Shown piece by piece: positions 33,822 to 41,269 of a DNA stretch of 64,000 nucleotides (position 1 is its first letter; every line of letters begins with the position of its first letter). Below the pieces are notes generated by a model, which was given only the letters and a program-made list of their open reading frames with translations, made no database searches and was not told where the DNA came from. A program made the position numbers and the translations under genes. Source of the DNA: Catellatospora sichuanensis (GTDB lineage: Bacteria > Actinomycetota > Actinomycetes > Mycobacteriales > Micromonosporaceae); NCBI RefSeq assembly GCF_007483665.1, contig NZ_VIQO01000010.1:248001-312000 (forward strand), given 5' to 3'.

Positions 33822-33852
33822 ACAGGAGCCCGCAGTGTCTGCGGGCTCCTGT
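33822..33852. terminator. 14-bp perfect hairpin downstream of the DUF5679 gene
   Basis: Arms 33822-33835 and 33839-33852 (ACAGGAGCCCGCAG and its complement) have a TGT loop. It lies 14 bp after the DUF5679 stop on the minus strand. The trailing sequence is only weakly T-rich. Confidence 0.7.
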
Positions 33853-33865
33853 CTCGCGTTGTTCC

Positions 33866-34021
33866 TCAGGCCTTGCCGAGAATGCGGTTCACGGTCGTAC
33901 CGCAGACGGGGCAGGGCCCCTTGGCCATCCGCATGCCAGTCTTGGAGATCTCCACCTTGCCGGTGAAATCACGCTTTTCCTTGCACTTCACGCAGTAGCC
34001 GTTGTACTTCTCTTCGGCCAC
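33866..34021 (-). CDS. DUF5679 small zinc-ribbon protein, 51 aa
   Basis: The GTG start at 34021 has GGAGG 6 nt upstream. The product begins VAEEKYNGYCVKCKEKRDF and ends with GPCPVCGTTVNRILGKA; the two CxxC knuckles form a zinc ribbon. It matches the short DUF5679 family conserved across actinobacteria, whose function is unknown. It lies between the ThiF-like gene and the YgjP-like gene. A hairpin terminator follows. Confidence 0.8.
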   Translation of the reverse strand: MAEEKYNGYCVKCKEKRDFTGKVEISKTGMRMAKGPCPVCGTTVNRILGKA

Positions 34022-34314
34022 GATTCCTCCTCATGATCCACGGTGACTCGTCCCGGCGGCTTGCGCTGTGACGGTCGAAGTCTGCCTGCCCGAATCGATC
34101 TGAGTAGTCAGGTTACGCGGGACACGCCGGAGTCATCACGCTTGCCGAAAATGAGGCATTTTCGTAAAGTCGCCTTTGCATTGAGTAATGTCCCTTATGC
34201 GAACCAGTGGTCCGGGTCACGGTCAGAAGAATTTTCTTGGCGAAGACCACCTATCCCGGCAAATCTGGCGATGATCACAAGATTGACTCTTGCGCCACCC
34301 TGGCACCGGGCCGC
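34022..34314. other. Non-coding AT-rich intergenic stretch
   Basis: There is no credible gene. The segment 34130-34300 is markedly lower in GC than its surroundings and contains runs such as GAAAATGAG, TTTTCG and GAATTTTC. It includes the promoter of DUF5679 (leftward) and of the YgjP-like gene (rightward). TTGCGC at about 34290 may be the -35 for TAGCGT at 34315. It could bind a nucleoid protein such as Lsr2. Confidence 0.4.
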
Positions 34315-34320
34315 TAGCGT
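34315..34320 (+). promoter_or_regulatory. Leaderless -10 (TAGCGT) of the upstream ORF
   Basis: TAGCGT ends 7 nt before the GTG at 34328, which opens an 18-codon upstream ORF. There is no Shine-Dalgarno. Confidence 0.5.
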
Positions 34321-34327
34321 CCTAGCC

Positions 34328-34384
34328 GTGAGTAACACCCCCCTGGTTACCCCCGGGTTCCCCCTGGTCTGCGCCGGTCGTTAA
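34328..34384 (+). CDS. 18-codon upstream ORF overlapping the YgjP-like start
   Basis: GTG 34328 to TAA 34382-34384 encodes VSNTPLVTPGFPLVCAGR. The TAA overlaps the ATG of the next gene as TAATG, a classic termination-reinitiation junction. The downstream gene has no ribosome binding site of its own, so its translation probably depends on this short ORF. The peptide is proline-rich and may not matter as such. Confidence 0.5.
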   Translation: MSNTPLVTPGFPLVCAGR

Positions 34385-34911
34385 TGGCCGCCGCACGCAA
34401 ACCCGTGGTAGAGGTCCGACGCAGTGAGCGCCGGCGGCGGACGGTGTCCGCCTACCGCGAGGGGGAGCGGGTGGTGGTGCTCATCCCCAGCCAGTTCTCG
34501 CGCGCCGAGGAGAGCGAATGGGTGAGCAAGATGCTCGCCCGGCTCGCCGCCCGCGATCAGCGCAGCCTGCGCAGCGACGCCGAGCTCGAAGCCCGCGCCC
34601 GCCAGTTGGCCTGTCGCTACCTGCCTGAGTTCGGCGCCGTCGCGGTGCCCGCCACCGTGCGCTGGGTCGGCAACCAGCACGGCCGCTGGGGTTCCTGCAC
34701 CCCCGCCGACCGCACCATCCGGCTGTCCGAGCGGGTGCGCGAGATGCCCGCGTGGGTCGCCGACTACGTGCTGCTCCACGAGCTGGTGCACCTGATCGTG
34801 CCCAGCCACAACGCCCGCTTCTGGGCCCTGGTCGGCCGCTACCCGCGCACCGAGCGCGCCCGCGGCTACCTCGAGGGCATCGCCGCCGCCGAACACGCCC
34901 GCGCCGAGTGA
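34384..34911 (+). CDS. YgjP-like (M48-clan) metallopeptidase
   Basis: A 175-aa protein with HELVHLIVPSHN: H132, E133, H136 and H142, the zinc ligand/catalytic set of the YgjP-like metallopeptidase domain (DUF45). It also has the family signature WGSCTPADRTIRL upstream. The N-terminus is basic (VEVRRSERRRRTVSAYREG), with no signal peptide, so it is likely cytoplasmic and DNA- or protein-associated like SprT relatives. The ATG 34384 overlaps the stop of an upstream ORF. It lies next to the Rv3195-type gene, convergent, with a long hairpin between. Confidence 0.85.
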   Translation: MAAARKPVVEVRRSERRRRTVSAYREGERVVVLIPSQFSRAEESEWVSKMLARLAARDQRSLRSDAELEARARQLACRYLPEFGAVAVPATVRWVGNQHGRWGSCTPADRTIRLSERVREMPAWVADYVLLHELVHLIVPSHNARFWALVGRYPRTERARGYLEGIAAAEHARAE

Positions 34912-34942
34912 CCCTGCGCACCCGCCGCCCCGTTTTTGCATA

Positions 34943-35001
34943 GACGTTGGCCTATCACATCGAGAATCAGTGGCTCGGATTCGATGTGATAGGCCAACGT
35001 C
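34943..35001. repeat. 21-bp perfect inverted repeat at a convergent junction
   Basis: Arms 34943-34963 and 34981-35001 are perfectly complementary over 21 bp with a 17-nt spacer that can extend the stem by three more pairs. It lies between the converging YgjP-like and DUF2342 genes, and no U-tract follows on either strand. It is a likely bidirectional terminator or a palindromic intergenic element. Confidence 0.65.
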
Positions 35002-35028
35002 GATTGAAAAGCGGGCTCGCCCGCCGAG

Positions 35029-36300
35029 TCAGTCCTGCTTCGGGCCGTTCTCGGGGCCGCCCTCGTCGTGGCGGGGCAGGTCGTCGAGGCCGCTGAGGTC
35101 GAGGACCGTGGTGTCGGCGCTCGCCGCGTAGGCGGCCGGGTCGGCGAAGTCCTCGTCGTCGGGCAGCAGGTCGGGGTGGTCCCACAGGGCGTCACGGCCG
35201 GACACCCCGCGGTGCTCGGTCAGCGCCGCCCACAGCGCCGCGGCCTCACGCAGGCGGCGGGGCCGCAGCTCCAGGCCGACGAGCGCGGCGAACGTCTGCT
35301 CCGCGGGGCCGCCGGCCGCGCGGCGGCGGCGGAACGTCTCGGAGAGGCGTACGACGTTGGGCAGGCGGTTGCCGGCGGCCTGCTCGACCACGTGCGTGAC
35401 CCAGCCTTCGACCAGGGCGAGCACGGTCTCCAGGCGGCGCAGGGCGGCCTGCTGCTGCGGGCTGTCGTCGGGCGTGAAGATGCCTTCGAGCTGCAGCTCG
35501 GCCATCGACTCGGGGTCGGCGGGGTTGACCCGTTGCAGCGCCTCCTCGATGGCCTCACGGTCCACCCGGATGCCGTTGGCGTAGGCCTCCACCGCGGTCA
35601 GCACGTGCCCGCGCAGCCACGGCACGTGGCCGAAGAGCCGCTGGTGGGCGGCCTCGCGCAGGGCCACGAACAGGCGCAGCTCACCCGCGTCCAGTTCCAG
35701 GCCCTCGCCGTACGCCCGGATGTTGGCGGGCACGAGCGCGGCGGTGCCGTTGGGGCCGAGCGGCAGGCCGATGTCGCCGGCCGAGAGCACCTCGACGGCG
35801 AGCTTGGCCAGCGCGGTGCCGAACTGGCCGCCGAACAGGGCGCCACCCAGGCTGCTGATCATCGCGGCCATCGGGCCGAGCTGGGCGCGGGCCTCCGGCG
35901 GAACCAGGTCGCCCATGGCGTTGACCATGCGGTCGGCGACCGGGTCGGCCAGCTTGCGCCAGACGTCCAGAGTGTTGAAGATCCACTCGTTGCGGTTCCA
36001 CGCGGCCGTGGTGAGCACGCCGCTGGGCAGGGAAGTGGCCGGGTCGAGCCACAGGTCGGCCAGGCGCAGTGCGTCGTCGACCTCGGTGCGGTCGGCGGCG
36101 GTCACGGCCGGGTCGCCCTCGCTGTTGAGCGAGGTGGTGGCGACCTGCCGGGCGAGGTCCCAGTTCACGGGGCCTCCCCCGCTGGAGCTCATCGCCATCA
36201 GCTGCTGCAGCCCGGCGAGGAACTGCTGCATCTGCTGCGGGTCGTTGGGATCTGGTGGTTGGCCGCCAGGAAGGGCGAACCCGAACGGGGTGTCAGGCAC
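35029..36300 (-). CDS. DUF2342 zincin-like protein (Rv3195 family)
   Basis: A 423-aa protein of the zinc-dependent metalloprotease / F420-biosynthesis-associated DUF2342 family. The expected HExxH is replaced by REAAH in FVALREAAHQRLFGHVPW, losing the first zinc His. Other conserved parts are PFGFALPGG at the start, NWDLARQVA, and the acidic C-terminal tail. It is not a typical active metallopeptidase despite the annotation often used. The GTG at 36300 is chosen because TACGGT ends 7 nt upstream and it gives the family N-terminus; an upstream ATG would add 13 residues. It is divergent from the PDZ protease gene. Confidence 0.8.
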   Translation of the reverse strand: MPDTPFGFALPGGQPPDPNDPQQMQQFLAGLQQLMAMSSSGGGPVNWDLARQVATTSLNSEGDPAVTAADRTEVDDALRLADLWLDPATSLPSGVLTTAAWNRNEWIFNTLDVWRKLADPVADRMVNAMGDLVPPEARAQLGPMAAMISSLGGALFGGQFGTALAKLAVEVLSAGDIGLPLGPNGTAALVPANIRAYGEGLELDAGELRLFVALREAAHQRLFGHVPWLRGHVLTAVEAYANGIRVDREAIEEALQRVNPADPESMAELQLEGIFTPDDSPQQQAALRRLETVLALVEGWVTHVVEQAAGNRLPNVVRLSETFRRRRAAGGPAEQTFAALVGLELRPRRLREAAALWAALTEHRGVSGRDALWDHPDLLPDDEDFADPAAYAASADTTVLDLSGLDDLPRHDEGGPENGPKQD

Positions 36301-36307
36301 GCTCTCC

Positions 36308-36313
36308 ACCGTA
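36308..36313 (-). promoter_or_regulatory. Leaderless -10 (TACGGT) of the DUF2342 gene
   Basis: On the minus strand, TACGGT ends 7 nt before the GTG at 36300. The GGAG in between is too close to the start to be a ribosome binding site. Confidence 0.45.
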
Positions 36314-36395
36314 CGCGAAGTTGAGCGCAAGTGACTCATACCCACCCCGTGATCGGGGACAAGTCAGGGTCCGGCGAGCGCCCGGACCTCCCGGA

Positions 36396-36401
36396 TAGGC
36401 T
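36396..36401 (+). promoter_or_regulatory. Leaderless -10 (TAGGCT) of the PDZ protease gene
   Basis: TAGGCT ends 7 nt before the ATG at 36409, and GGCCGCC between them is not a ribosome binding site. Confidence 0.6.
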
Positions 36402-36408
36402 GGCCGCC

Positions 36409-37482
36409 ATGAGACGTCGCGGGTTGACTGTGGTGCTGGGCGCGCTCCTGGCCGTGCTGCTGCTGTTCGCCATCGGGCAGGTGAAGGTGCCCTACGTGGT
36501 GGAGAGCGCCGGCCCGACCGTGGACACCCTGTCCGCCGTCGACGACAACGGCGAGGTCTGCACGCCGGGCGCGCCCGGTGCGCCGGAAGGCTGCCACGAG
36601 GTCATCTCGGTGAGCGGCGGCCCCGCGGTCTCGAAGTCCGACGGGCAGCTGCGGCTGGTCACCGTCAACGTGCAGTCGTCCACCGACCTGGTCTCGGTGA
36701 TCCGGGGCTGGTGGTCCGACGAGGAGGCGGTCGTCCCGTACGAGCTGCTCTACCCGCCGGACGCCAGCCGCGAGGAGATCGACCAGCAGGGCCAGGAGGA
36801 CTTCAAGAACTCGCAGACCAGCGCGGAGACCGCGGCGCTGCGCGAGCTCGGCTACCCGGTGCGGATCACGGTCGACAAGGTGGTCGCGGGCGGCGCGTCG
36901 GACGGCCGGTTGAAGCCGGGCGACGTCATCGACACCGTCGACGGCACCGCGGTCACCTCCAACGGCAAGCTGCTGGAGCTGATCCAGGGCAAGCCCGCCG
37001 GCAGCACGCTGAAGCTCGGCGTCACCCGCGACAAGACCCCCACCACGGTGGAGGTGACCACCAAACCGGCGTCGGCGACCGACGACACCCCGCGAGTGGG
37101 TATCGAGGTCAAGACCGAGCAGCCGCACCCGTTCACGCTGAACATCAAGCTCGACGACATCGCCGGCCCGAGCGCGGGCCTGATGTTCACCCTCGGCATC
37201 ATCGACAAGCTGAAGCCGGAGGACCTCACCGGCGGCAAGGTCATCGCGGGCACCGGCACCATCGACGACGAGGGCAACGTCGGGCCGATCGGCGGCATCC
37301 CGCAGAAGCTGTACGGGGCCAGGGCGGCCGGGGCGAAGGTCTTCCTCACCCCCGCCGCCAACTGCGCGGAAGCCAAGGCCAACGCGCTGCCCGGGCTGCC
37401 GCTGGCGAAGGTCGGCACGCTCGCCGACGCGCTGGCCGCACTGGCCACGGTGCGGGCCGGCGGTCAGCCGCCTTCCTGTTAA
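36409..37482 (+). CDS. PDZ/Lon-like membrane serine protease
   Basis: A 357-aa protein (Rv3194c-type). One N-terminal transmembrane anchor (residues 5-25, LTVVLGALLAVLLLFAIG). A PDZ domain (~165-235) contains GGASDGRLKPGDVIDTVDG. A Lon-type proteolytic domain has Ser255 in GPSAGLMFTLG and Lys300 in IGGIPQK, the Ser-Lys dyad. The catalytic part faces outside. The ATG at 36409 gives a good anchor and is probably leaderless; an upstream in-frame ATG at 36331 is disfavoured. It is followed by a strong hairpin and then UPF0182. Confidence 0.9.
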   Translation: MRRRGLTVVLGALLAVLLLFAIGQVKVPYVVESAGPTVDTLSAVDDNGEVCTPGAPGAPEGCHEVISVSGGPAVSKSDGQLRLVTVNVQSSTDLVSVIRGWWSDEEAVVPYELLYPPDASREEIDQQGQEDFKNSQTSAETAALRELGYPVRITVDKVVAGGASDGRLKPGDVIDTVDGTAVTSNGKLLELIQGKPAGSTLKLGVTRDKTPTTVEVTTKPASATDDTPRVGIEVKTEQPHPFTLNIKLDDIAGPSAGLMFTLGIIDKLKPEDLTGGKVIAGTGTIDDEGNVGPIGGIPQKLYGARAAGAKVFLTPAANCAEAKANALPGLPLAKVGTLADALAALATVRAGGQPPSC

Positions 37483-37500
37483 TCAGCTGAGAAAACGGCC

Positions 37501-37534
37501 CGGCGCAGGGCCCGTCCAGGCGGGCCCTGCGCCG
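37501..37534 (+). terminator. Hairpin after the PDZ protease gene
   Basis: A 14-bp perfect stem (37501-37514 with 37521-37534), 6-nt loop, no T-run. Confidence 0.65.
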
Positions 37535-37606
37535 AAACCGCACGTCAGACGACTCACCAGGGTTCCGTAAGGGCGTCCATCGGTGCCGGGCTCTTGCACG
37601 GCAACG

Positions 37607-37612
37607 TAGGCT
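37607..37612 (+). promoter_or_regulatory. Leaderless -10 (TAGGCT) of the UPF0182 gene
   Basis: TAGGCT ends 6 nt before the GTG at 37619, the same hexamer as upstream of the neighbouring PDZ gene. Confidence 0.5.
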
Positions 37613-37618
37613 TCCACC

Positions 37619-40540
37619 GTGGTGAACCGATCAAGCCAACTGCCGCACATGAGCCGTCGCGGACGCGCCTGGCTCATCGTGCTGACCGGCCTTCTTGTCT
37701 TCTTCGCCGTCCTGGGCTGGGTGGTCGAGGCGTGGACCGAATGGCTCTGGTTCGACGAACTCGACGCGACCCAGGTCTTCACCGGTCAGCTCGGCACCCG
37801 GATCGGCCTGTTCGCGGTGTTCGGCCTGATCATCTGGGCCTTCCTCTTCGGCAACCTGTACCTGGCGTACAAGCTGCGCCCGTTCCTGCCGCCGACCGGG
37901 GTCGAGCAGCAGGCGCTGGAGCGCTACCGCTACCTGCTCGGCCCGCACCTGATGCGGTGGTTCGCGCTGGCCGCCGGCGCGGTCGCGTTCTTCGCCGGGC
38001 TGGCCGCGCAGGGGCACTGGCAGCAGTGGCTGCTGTTCGAGAACGCCGAGCCGTTCAACCAGAAGGACCCGCAGTTCGGCATCGACATCGGCTTCTACGT
38101 CTTCAAGCTGCCGTTCTGGCAGTACCTGCTGAACACCGGCTTCACCGTGACGGTGCTGGCGCTGATCGGCGCGCTCGGCGTGCACTACCTCTACGGCGGG
38201 GTGCGGCTGTCCGGCGCCGGTGACCGGATGACCACCGGCGCGCGGGCCCACCTGACCGGCCTGGTGGCGCTGTTCGTCAGCCTCAAGGCGATCGCGTACG
38301 TGCTGGACCGCCGGGCGCTCCTGCTGGACACCATCTCCGGCACCGACCTGACCGGCGCGGGTTACACCGACATCCAGGCGCTGCTGCCGGCCAAGGAGAT
38401 GCTCACCTACATCTCGGTGATCGTCGTCATCGCCATCCTGATCTTCTCGAACGCGGTCATGCGCAACCTGGTGTGGCCGGGCATCGCGCTGGGCCTGCTG
38501 GCCATCTCCGCGGTCGCCATCGGCGGCATCTACCCGTGGGGCGTGCAGACGTTCCAGGTGGACCCGAGCCGCAACGTCAAGGAAGCGCCGTACATCGACC
38601 GCACCATCGCGGCCACGCGCACGGCCTACGGGCTGGACACCGCGACTACCACGCCGTACGCCTCGGACACGGTCGAGCCGCCGGCGTCGCTGGCGCAGGA
38701 CAAGACGATCGTGCCGAACATCCGCCTGCTCGACCCGGCGGTGGTCGCCGAGACCTACACGCAGCTGTCCCAGGTGCGCAGTTTCTACCAGTTCGGCGAC
38801 AAGCTCGACATCGACCGCTACACCATCGACGGCAAGACCGCCGACTACGTGGTGGGCGTGCGCGAGATCGAGTACAGCAAGCTGACCACCGCGCAGAGCA
38901 ACTGGATCAACAAGCACACCGTCTACACCCACGGCTACGGCCTGGTCGCGGCGCCCGCCAACACCACGGTCTGCGCCGGCCAGCCGCTGTTCGTCTCCGG
39001 GTTCTTCACCGGCCAGGCGCAGACCAGCGAGCAGGGCTGCTCGTCGGCGACCGACAAGCTGCCCGTCGAGCAGCCGCGCATCTACTACGGCGAGCGGATG
39101 GGCGAGTACGCCATCGTCGGCAAGCCCGACGGAGGCACCAGCGCAGAGTACGACCGGCCGACCGGCGAGGCCACCGACGCCCGCTACACCTACACCGGCC
39201 AGGGCGGCGTCGACCTGGGCTCGACCTGGCGGCGGCTGCTCTACTCGATCAAGTACGCCGAGTCGAACTTCCTGCTCGCCGATGCGGTCAACGACAACTC
39301 GAAGATCCTCTACGAGCGCGACCCGCGCACCCGGGTGCAGAAGGTCGCCCCGTTCCTCACGCTGGACGGCGACCCGTACCCGGCCGCGGTCGGCGGGCGC
39401 ATCGTGTGGATCGTCGACGGCTACACGACCAGCGCGAACTACCCGTACGCGCAGCGCATCGACCTGCAGGACGCGACCAGTGACTCGCTGACCGGCGACG
39501 GCACGTTCCGGCTCGCCCGGCAGGACATCAACTACATCCGCAACTCGGTGAAGGCCACCGTCGACGCGTACGACGGCACCGTCAAGCTCTACGAGTTCGA
39601 CGAGAAGGACCCGATCCTCAAGGCGTGGAACAACGCCTTCGGCGGCGACCTGATCACGAAGAAGGCGGAGATCCCGGCGGAGCTGGCACAGCACTTCCGC
39701 TACCCGGCGGACATGTTCAAGGTGCAGCGCGACCTGCTCACCCGGTTCCACGTCAACAACGCCAACGACTTCTTCAACGCGCCCGACTTCTGGGCCGTGC
39801 CCAACGACCCGGCCACCGCCGGCACCTCGGCCAAGCAGCCGCCGTACTACCTGCTGACCCAGCTGCCCGGGCAGACCGAGCCGCGCTTCCAGCTCACCGC
39901 CGCGGTGACCCCGCGGGAACGGCAGAACCTGGCCGCGCTGATCTCCGGGTCGTACGTCAACGGCAAACCGACACTGCAGGTGCTGGAGCTGAGCAAGGAC
40001 GGCCGGATCCCCGGCCCGGGCCAGGCGCAGCAGTTGATGGAGAACTTCGACGCGGCGCGAACACAGCTCAACATCTGGGGCAACAACGTCGTCAAGGGCA
40101 ACCTGCTGTCCCTGCCGTACGGCGGCGGCATGCTCTACGTCGAGCCGATCTACCTGCGCTCCAGCGGGGAGAAGGCGTATCCGCTGATGAAGAAGGTGCT
40201 GGTCAGCTACGGCGACAAGGTGGCCTTCGCGGACACCCTCACCGACGGCATCAAACAGCTGGTCGGCACGACCACCGGCACTCCACCGGTGACCACGCCT
40301 GAGCAGCCGCCGCCGACGACCGGGGCGCCGAACCTGGCCGCCGCCGCCGAGAAGGTCAACAAGGCCATCGACGACGTGCGGGCGGCGCAGCAGTCCGGCA
40401 ACTTCGAGGCCTATGGCAAGGCGCTGGCTGCGCTGGAGGCGGCGATGAAGGAGTTCGAGCAGGCGAGCGGCACGACGCCGGCTCCGGCTGCCTCGCCCTC
40501 CCCACCGGCGCCCACGCCGACACCGGCCACCACCGGCTGA
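37619..40540 (+). CDS. UPF0182 family large membrane protein
   Basis: A 973-aa protein (Rv3193c-type). Around seven transmembrane helices lie in the first 310 residues (LIVLTGLLVFFAVLGWVVEA, TRIGLFAVFGLIIWAFLFGN, and later NLVWPGIALGLLAISAVAIG). A large extracytoplasmic domain (~330-880) contains the family motifs QVDPSRNVKEAPYIDRTI and LPYGGGMLYVEPIYLRSS. The Pro/Ala-rich C-terminal tail (~900-973) ends with TPAPAASPSPPAP. The function of the family is unknown. The GTG at 37619 is used; a second GTG follows directly. The terminator hairpin is at 40556-40602. Confidence 0.9.
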   Translation: MVNRSSQLPHMSRRGRAWLIVLTGLLVFFAVLGWVVEAWTEWLWFDELDATQVFTGQLGTRIGLFAVFGLIIWAFLFGNLYLAYKLRPFLPPTGVEQQALERYRYLLGPHLMRWFALAAGAVAFFAGLAAQGHWQQWLLFENAEPFNQKDPQFGIDIGFYVFKLPFWQYLLNTGFTVTVLALIGALGVHYLYGGVRLSGAGDRMTTGARAHLTGLVALFVSLKAIAYVLDRRALLLDTISGTDLTGAGYTDIQALLPAKEMLTYISVIVVIAILIFSNAVMRNLVWPGIALGLLAISAVAIGGIYPWGVQTFQVDPSRNVKEAPYIDRTIAATRTAYGLDTATTTPYASDTVEPPASLAQDKTIVPNIRLLDPAVVAETYTQLSQVRSFYQFGDKLDIDRYTIDGKTADYVVGVREIEYSKLTTAQSNWINKHTVYTHGYGLVAAPANTTVCAGQPLFVSGFFTGQAQTSEQGCSSATDKLPVEQPRIYYGERMGEYAIVGKPDGGTSAEYDRPTGEATDARYTYTGQGGVDLGSTWRRLLYSIKYAESNFLLADAVNDNSKILYERDPRTRVQKVAPFLTLDGDPYPAAVGGRIVWIVDGYTTSANYPYAQRIDLQDATSDSLTGDGTFRLARQDINYIRNSVKATVDAYDGTVKLYEFDEKDPILKAWNNAFGGDLITKKAEIPAELAQHFRYPADMFKVQRDLLTRFHVNNANDFFNAPDFWAVPNDPATAGTSAKQPPYYLLTQLPGQTEPRFQLTAAVTPRERQNLAALISGSYVNGKPTLQVLELSKDGRIPGPGQAQQLMENFDAARTQLNIWGNNVVKGNLLSLPYGGGMLYVEPIYLRSSGEKAYPLMKKVLVSYGDKVAFADTLTDGIKQLVGTTTGTPPVTTPEQPPPTTGAPNLAAAAEKVNKAIDDVRAAQQSGNFEAYGKALAALEAAMKEFEQASGTTPAPAASPSPPAPTPTPATTG

Positions 40541-40555
40541 GGACGACATGAGGTG

Positions 40556-40602
40556 AATCGACACGGGGTGAGCGCTGAGACGGCGCTCACCCCGTGTCGA
40601 TT
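40556..40602 (+). terminator. 20-bp hairpin after UPF0182
   Basis: Arms 40556-40575 and 40583-40602 are perfectly complementary with a 7-nt loop; the right arm ends in ATT followed by T, a minimal T-run. Confidence 0.75.
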
Positions 40603-40642
40603 TGCAGGGCGTGCGATCAACAGGCTATGGTTTAGAGACCGA

Positions 40643-40716
40643 CGCGGGGTGGAGCAGCTCGGTAGCTCGCTGGGCTCATAACCCAGAGGTCGCAGGTTCA
40701 AATCCTGTCCCCGCTA
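40643..40716 (+). tRNA. Initiator tRNA-fMet (CAT), copy 1
   Basis: A 74-nt cloverleaf without encoded CCA. The anticodon CAT lies in GGGCTCATAACCC, whose three G-C pairs mark an initiator tRNA, and position 1 (C) is unpaired with position 72 (T). The T-stem is GCAGG/CCTGT. Confidence 0.95.
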
Positions 40717-40721
40717 CGAAT

Positions 40722-40754
40722 GAAGGACCCGGTTCCGATGGGACCGGGTCCTTC
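40722..40754 (+). terminator. Terminator after tRNA-fMet copy 1
   Basis: A 12-bp perfect stem GAAGGACCCGGT/ACCGGGTCCTTC (40722-40733 with 40743-40754), loop of 9 nt, followed by TGTATG. Confidence 0.7.
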
Positions 40755-40764
40755 TGTATGTGGG

Positions 40765-40770
40765 TAGGGT
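40765..40770 (+). promoter_or_regulatory. Leaderless -10 (TAGGGT) of the AraC-type gene
   Basis: TAGGGT ends 7 nt before the GTG at 40778, with no ribosome binding site in between. Confidence 0.5.
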
Positions 40771-40777
40771 GACCAGA

Positions 40778-41212
40778 GTGACAAGGGACGACCTGGTCCG
40801 GCTGCGGCAGGCCCGCGACCGGATGAATCGCGAGTACGCGCAGCCGCTGGATGTGGCTGCGCTGGCACGCACCGCGCTGATGTCACCGGGGCACTTCTCG
40901 CGCAGCTTCCGGTCCGCCTTCGGCGAGACGCCGTACAGCTACCTGATGACCCGCCGGATCGAGCGTGCCCAGGCCCTGCTGCGCCGGGGCGACCTGAATG
41001 TGACCGAGGTCTGCATGGCCGTCGGCTTCACGTCGCTGGGCTCGTTCAGCAGTCGGTTCACCGAGGTGGTCGGGGAGAGCCCGAGCTCCTACCGGGCCCG
41101 CGACCACTCATGGAGCGCGTCGCTGCCGGGATGCGTGGCCAAGATGATCCTGCGCCAGGTCCGCAACGGCGAGTCCGGACGGCGCGCCGGAACCTCGTCC
41201 ACCACTTCGTAG
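40778..41212 (+). CDS. AraC-family DNA-binding protein, HTH domain only
   Basis: A 144-aa protein that consists almost entirely of the AraC/XylS two-helix-turn-helix domain: first helix pair in LDVAALARTALMSPGHFSRSFRSAFGETPYSYLMTRRIERAQALL, second in LNVTEVCMAVGFTSLGSFSSRFTEVVG. It has no ligand-binding domain. A short C-terminal tail (~residues 105-144) is basic. The GTG at 40778 is chosen for the leaderless -10 and the family N-terminus. It lies between two tRNA-fMet genes and next to a secreted beta-helix gene transcribed toward it. Confidence 0.85.
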   Translation: MTRDDLVRLRQARDRMNREYAQPLDVAALARTALMSPGHFSRSFRSAFGETPYSYLMTRRIERAQALLRRGDLNVTEVCMAVGFTSLGSFSSRFTEVVGESPSSYRARDHSWSASLPGCVAKMILRQVRNGESGRRAGTSSTTS

Positions 41213-41269
41213 CGACGAGGCCCGCCCCGTGCCGACGGCGGGAGCGGGCATCGCTGTGTCCGGCACAGG

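Noticed and set aside
37631-40564. 977-aa minus-strand frame opposite UPF0182
   Set aside because: Complete antisense of a conserved gene, no domain and shadow composition.
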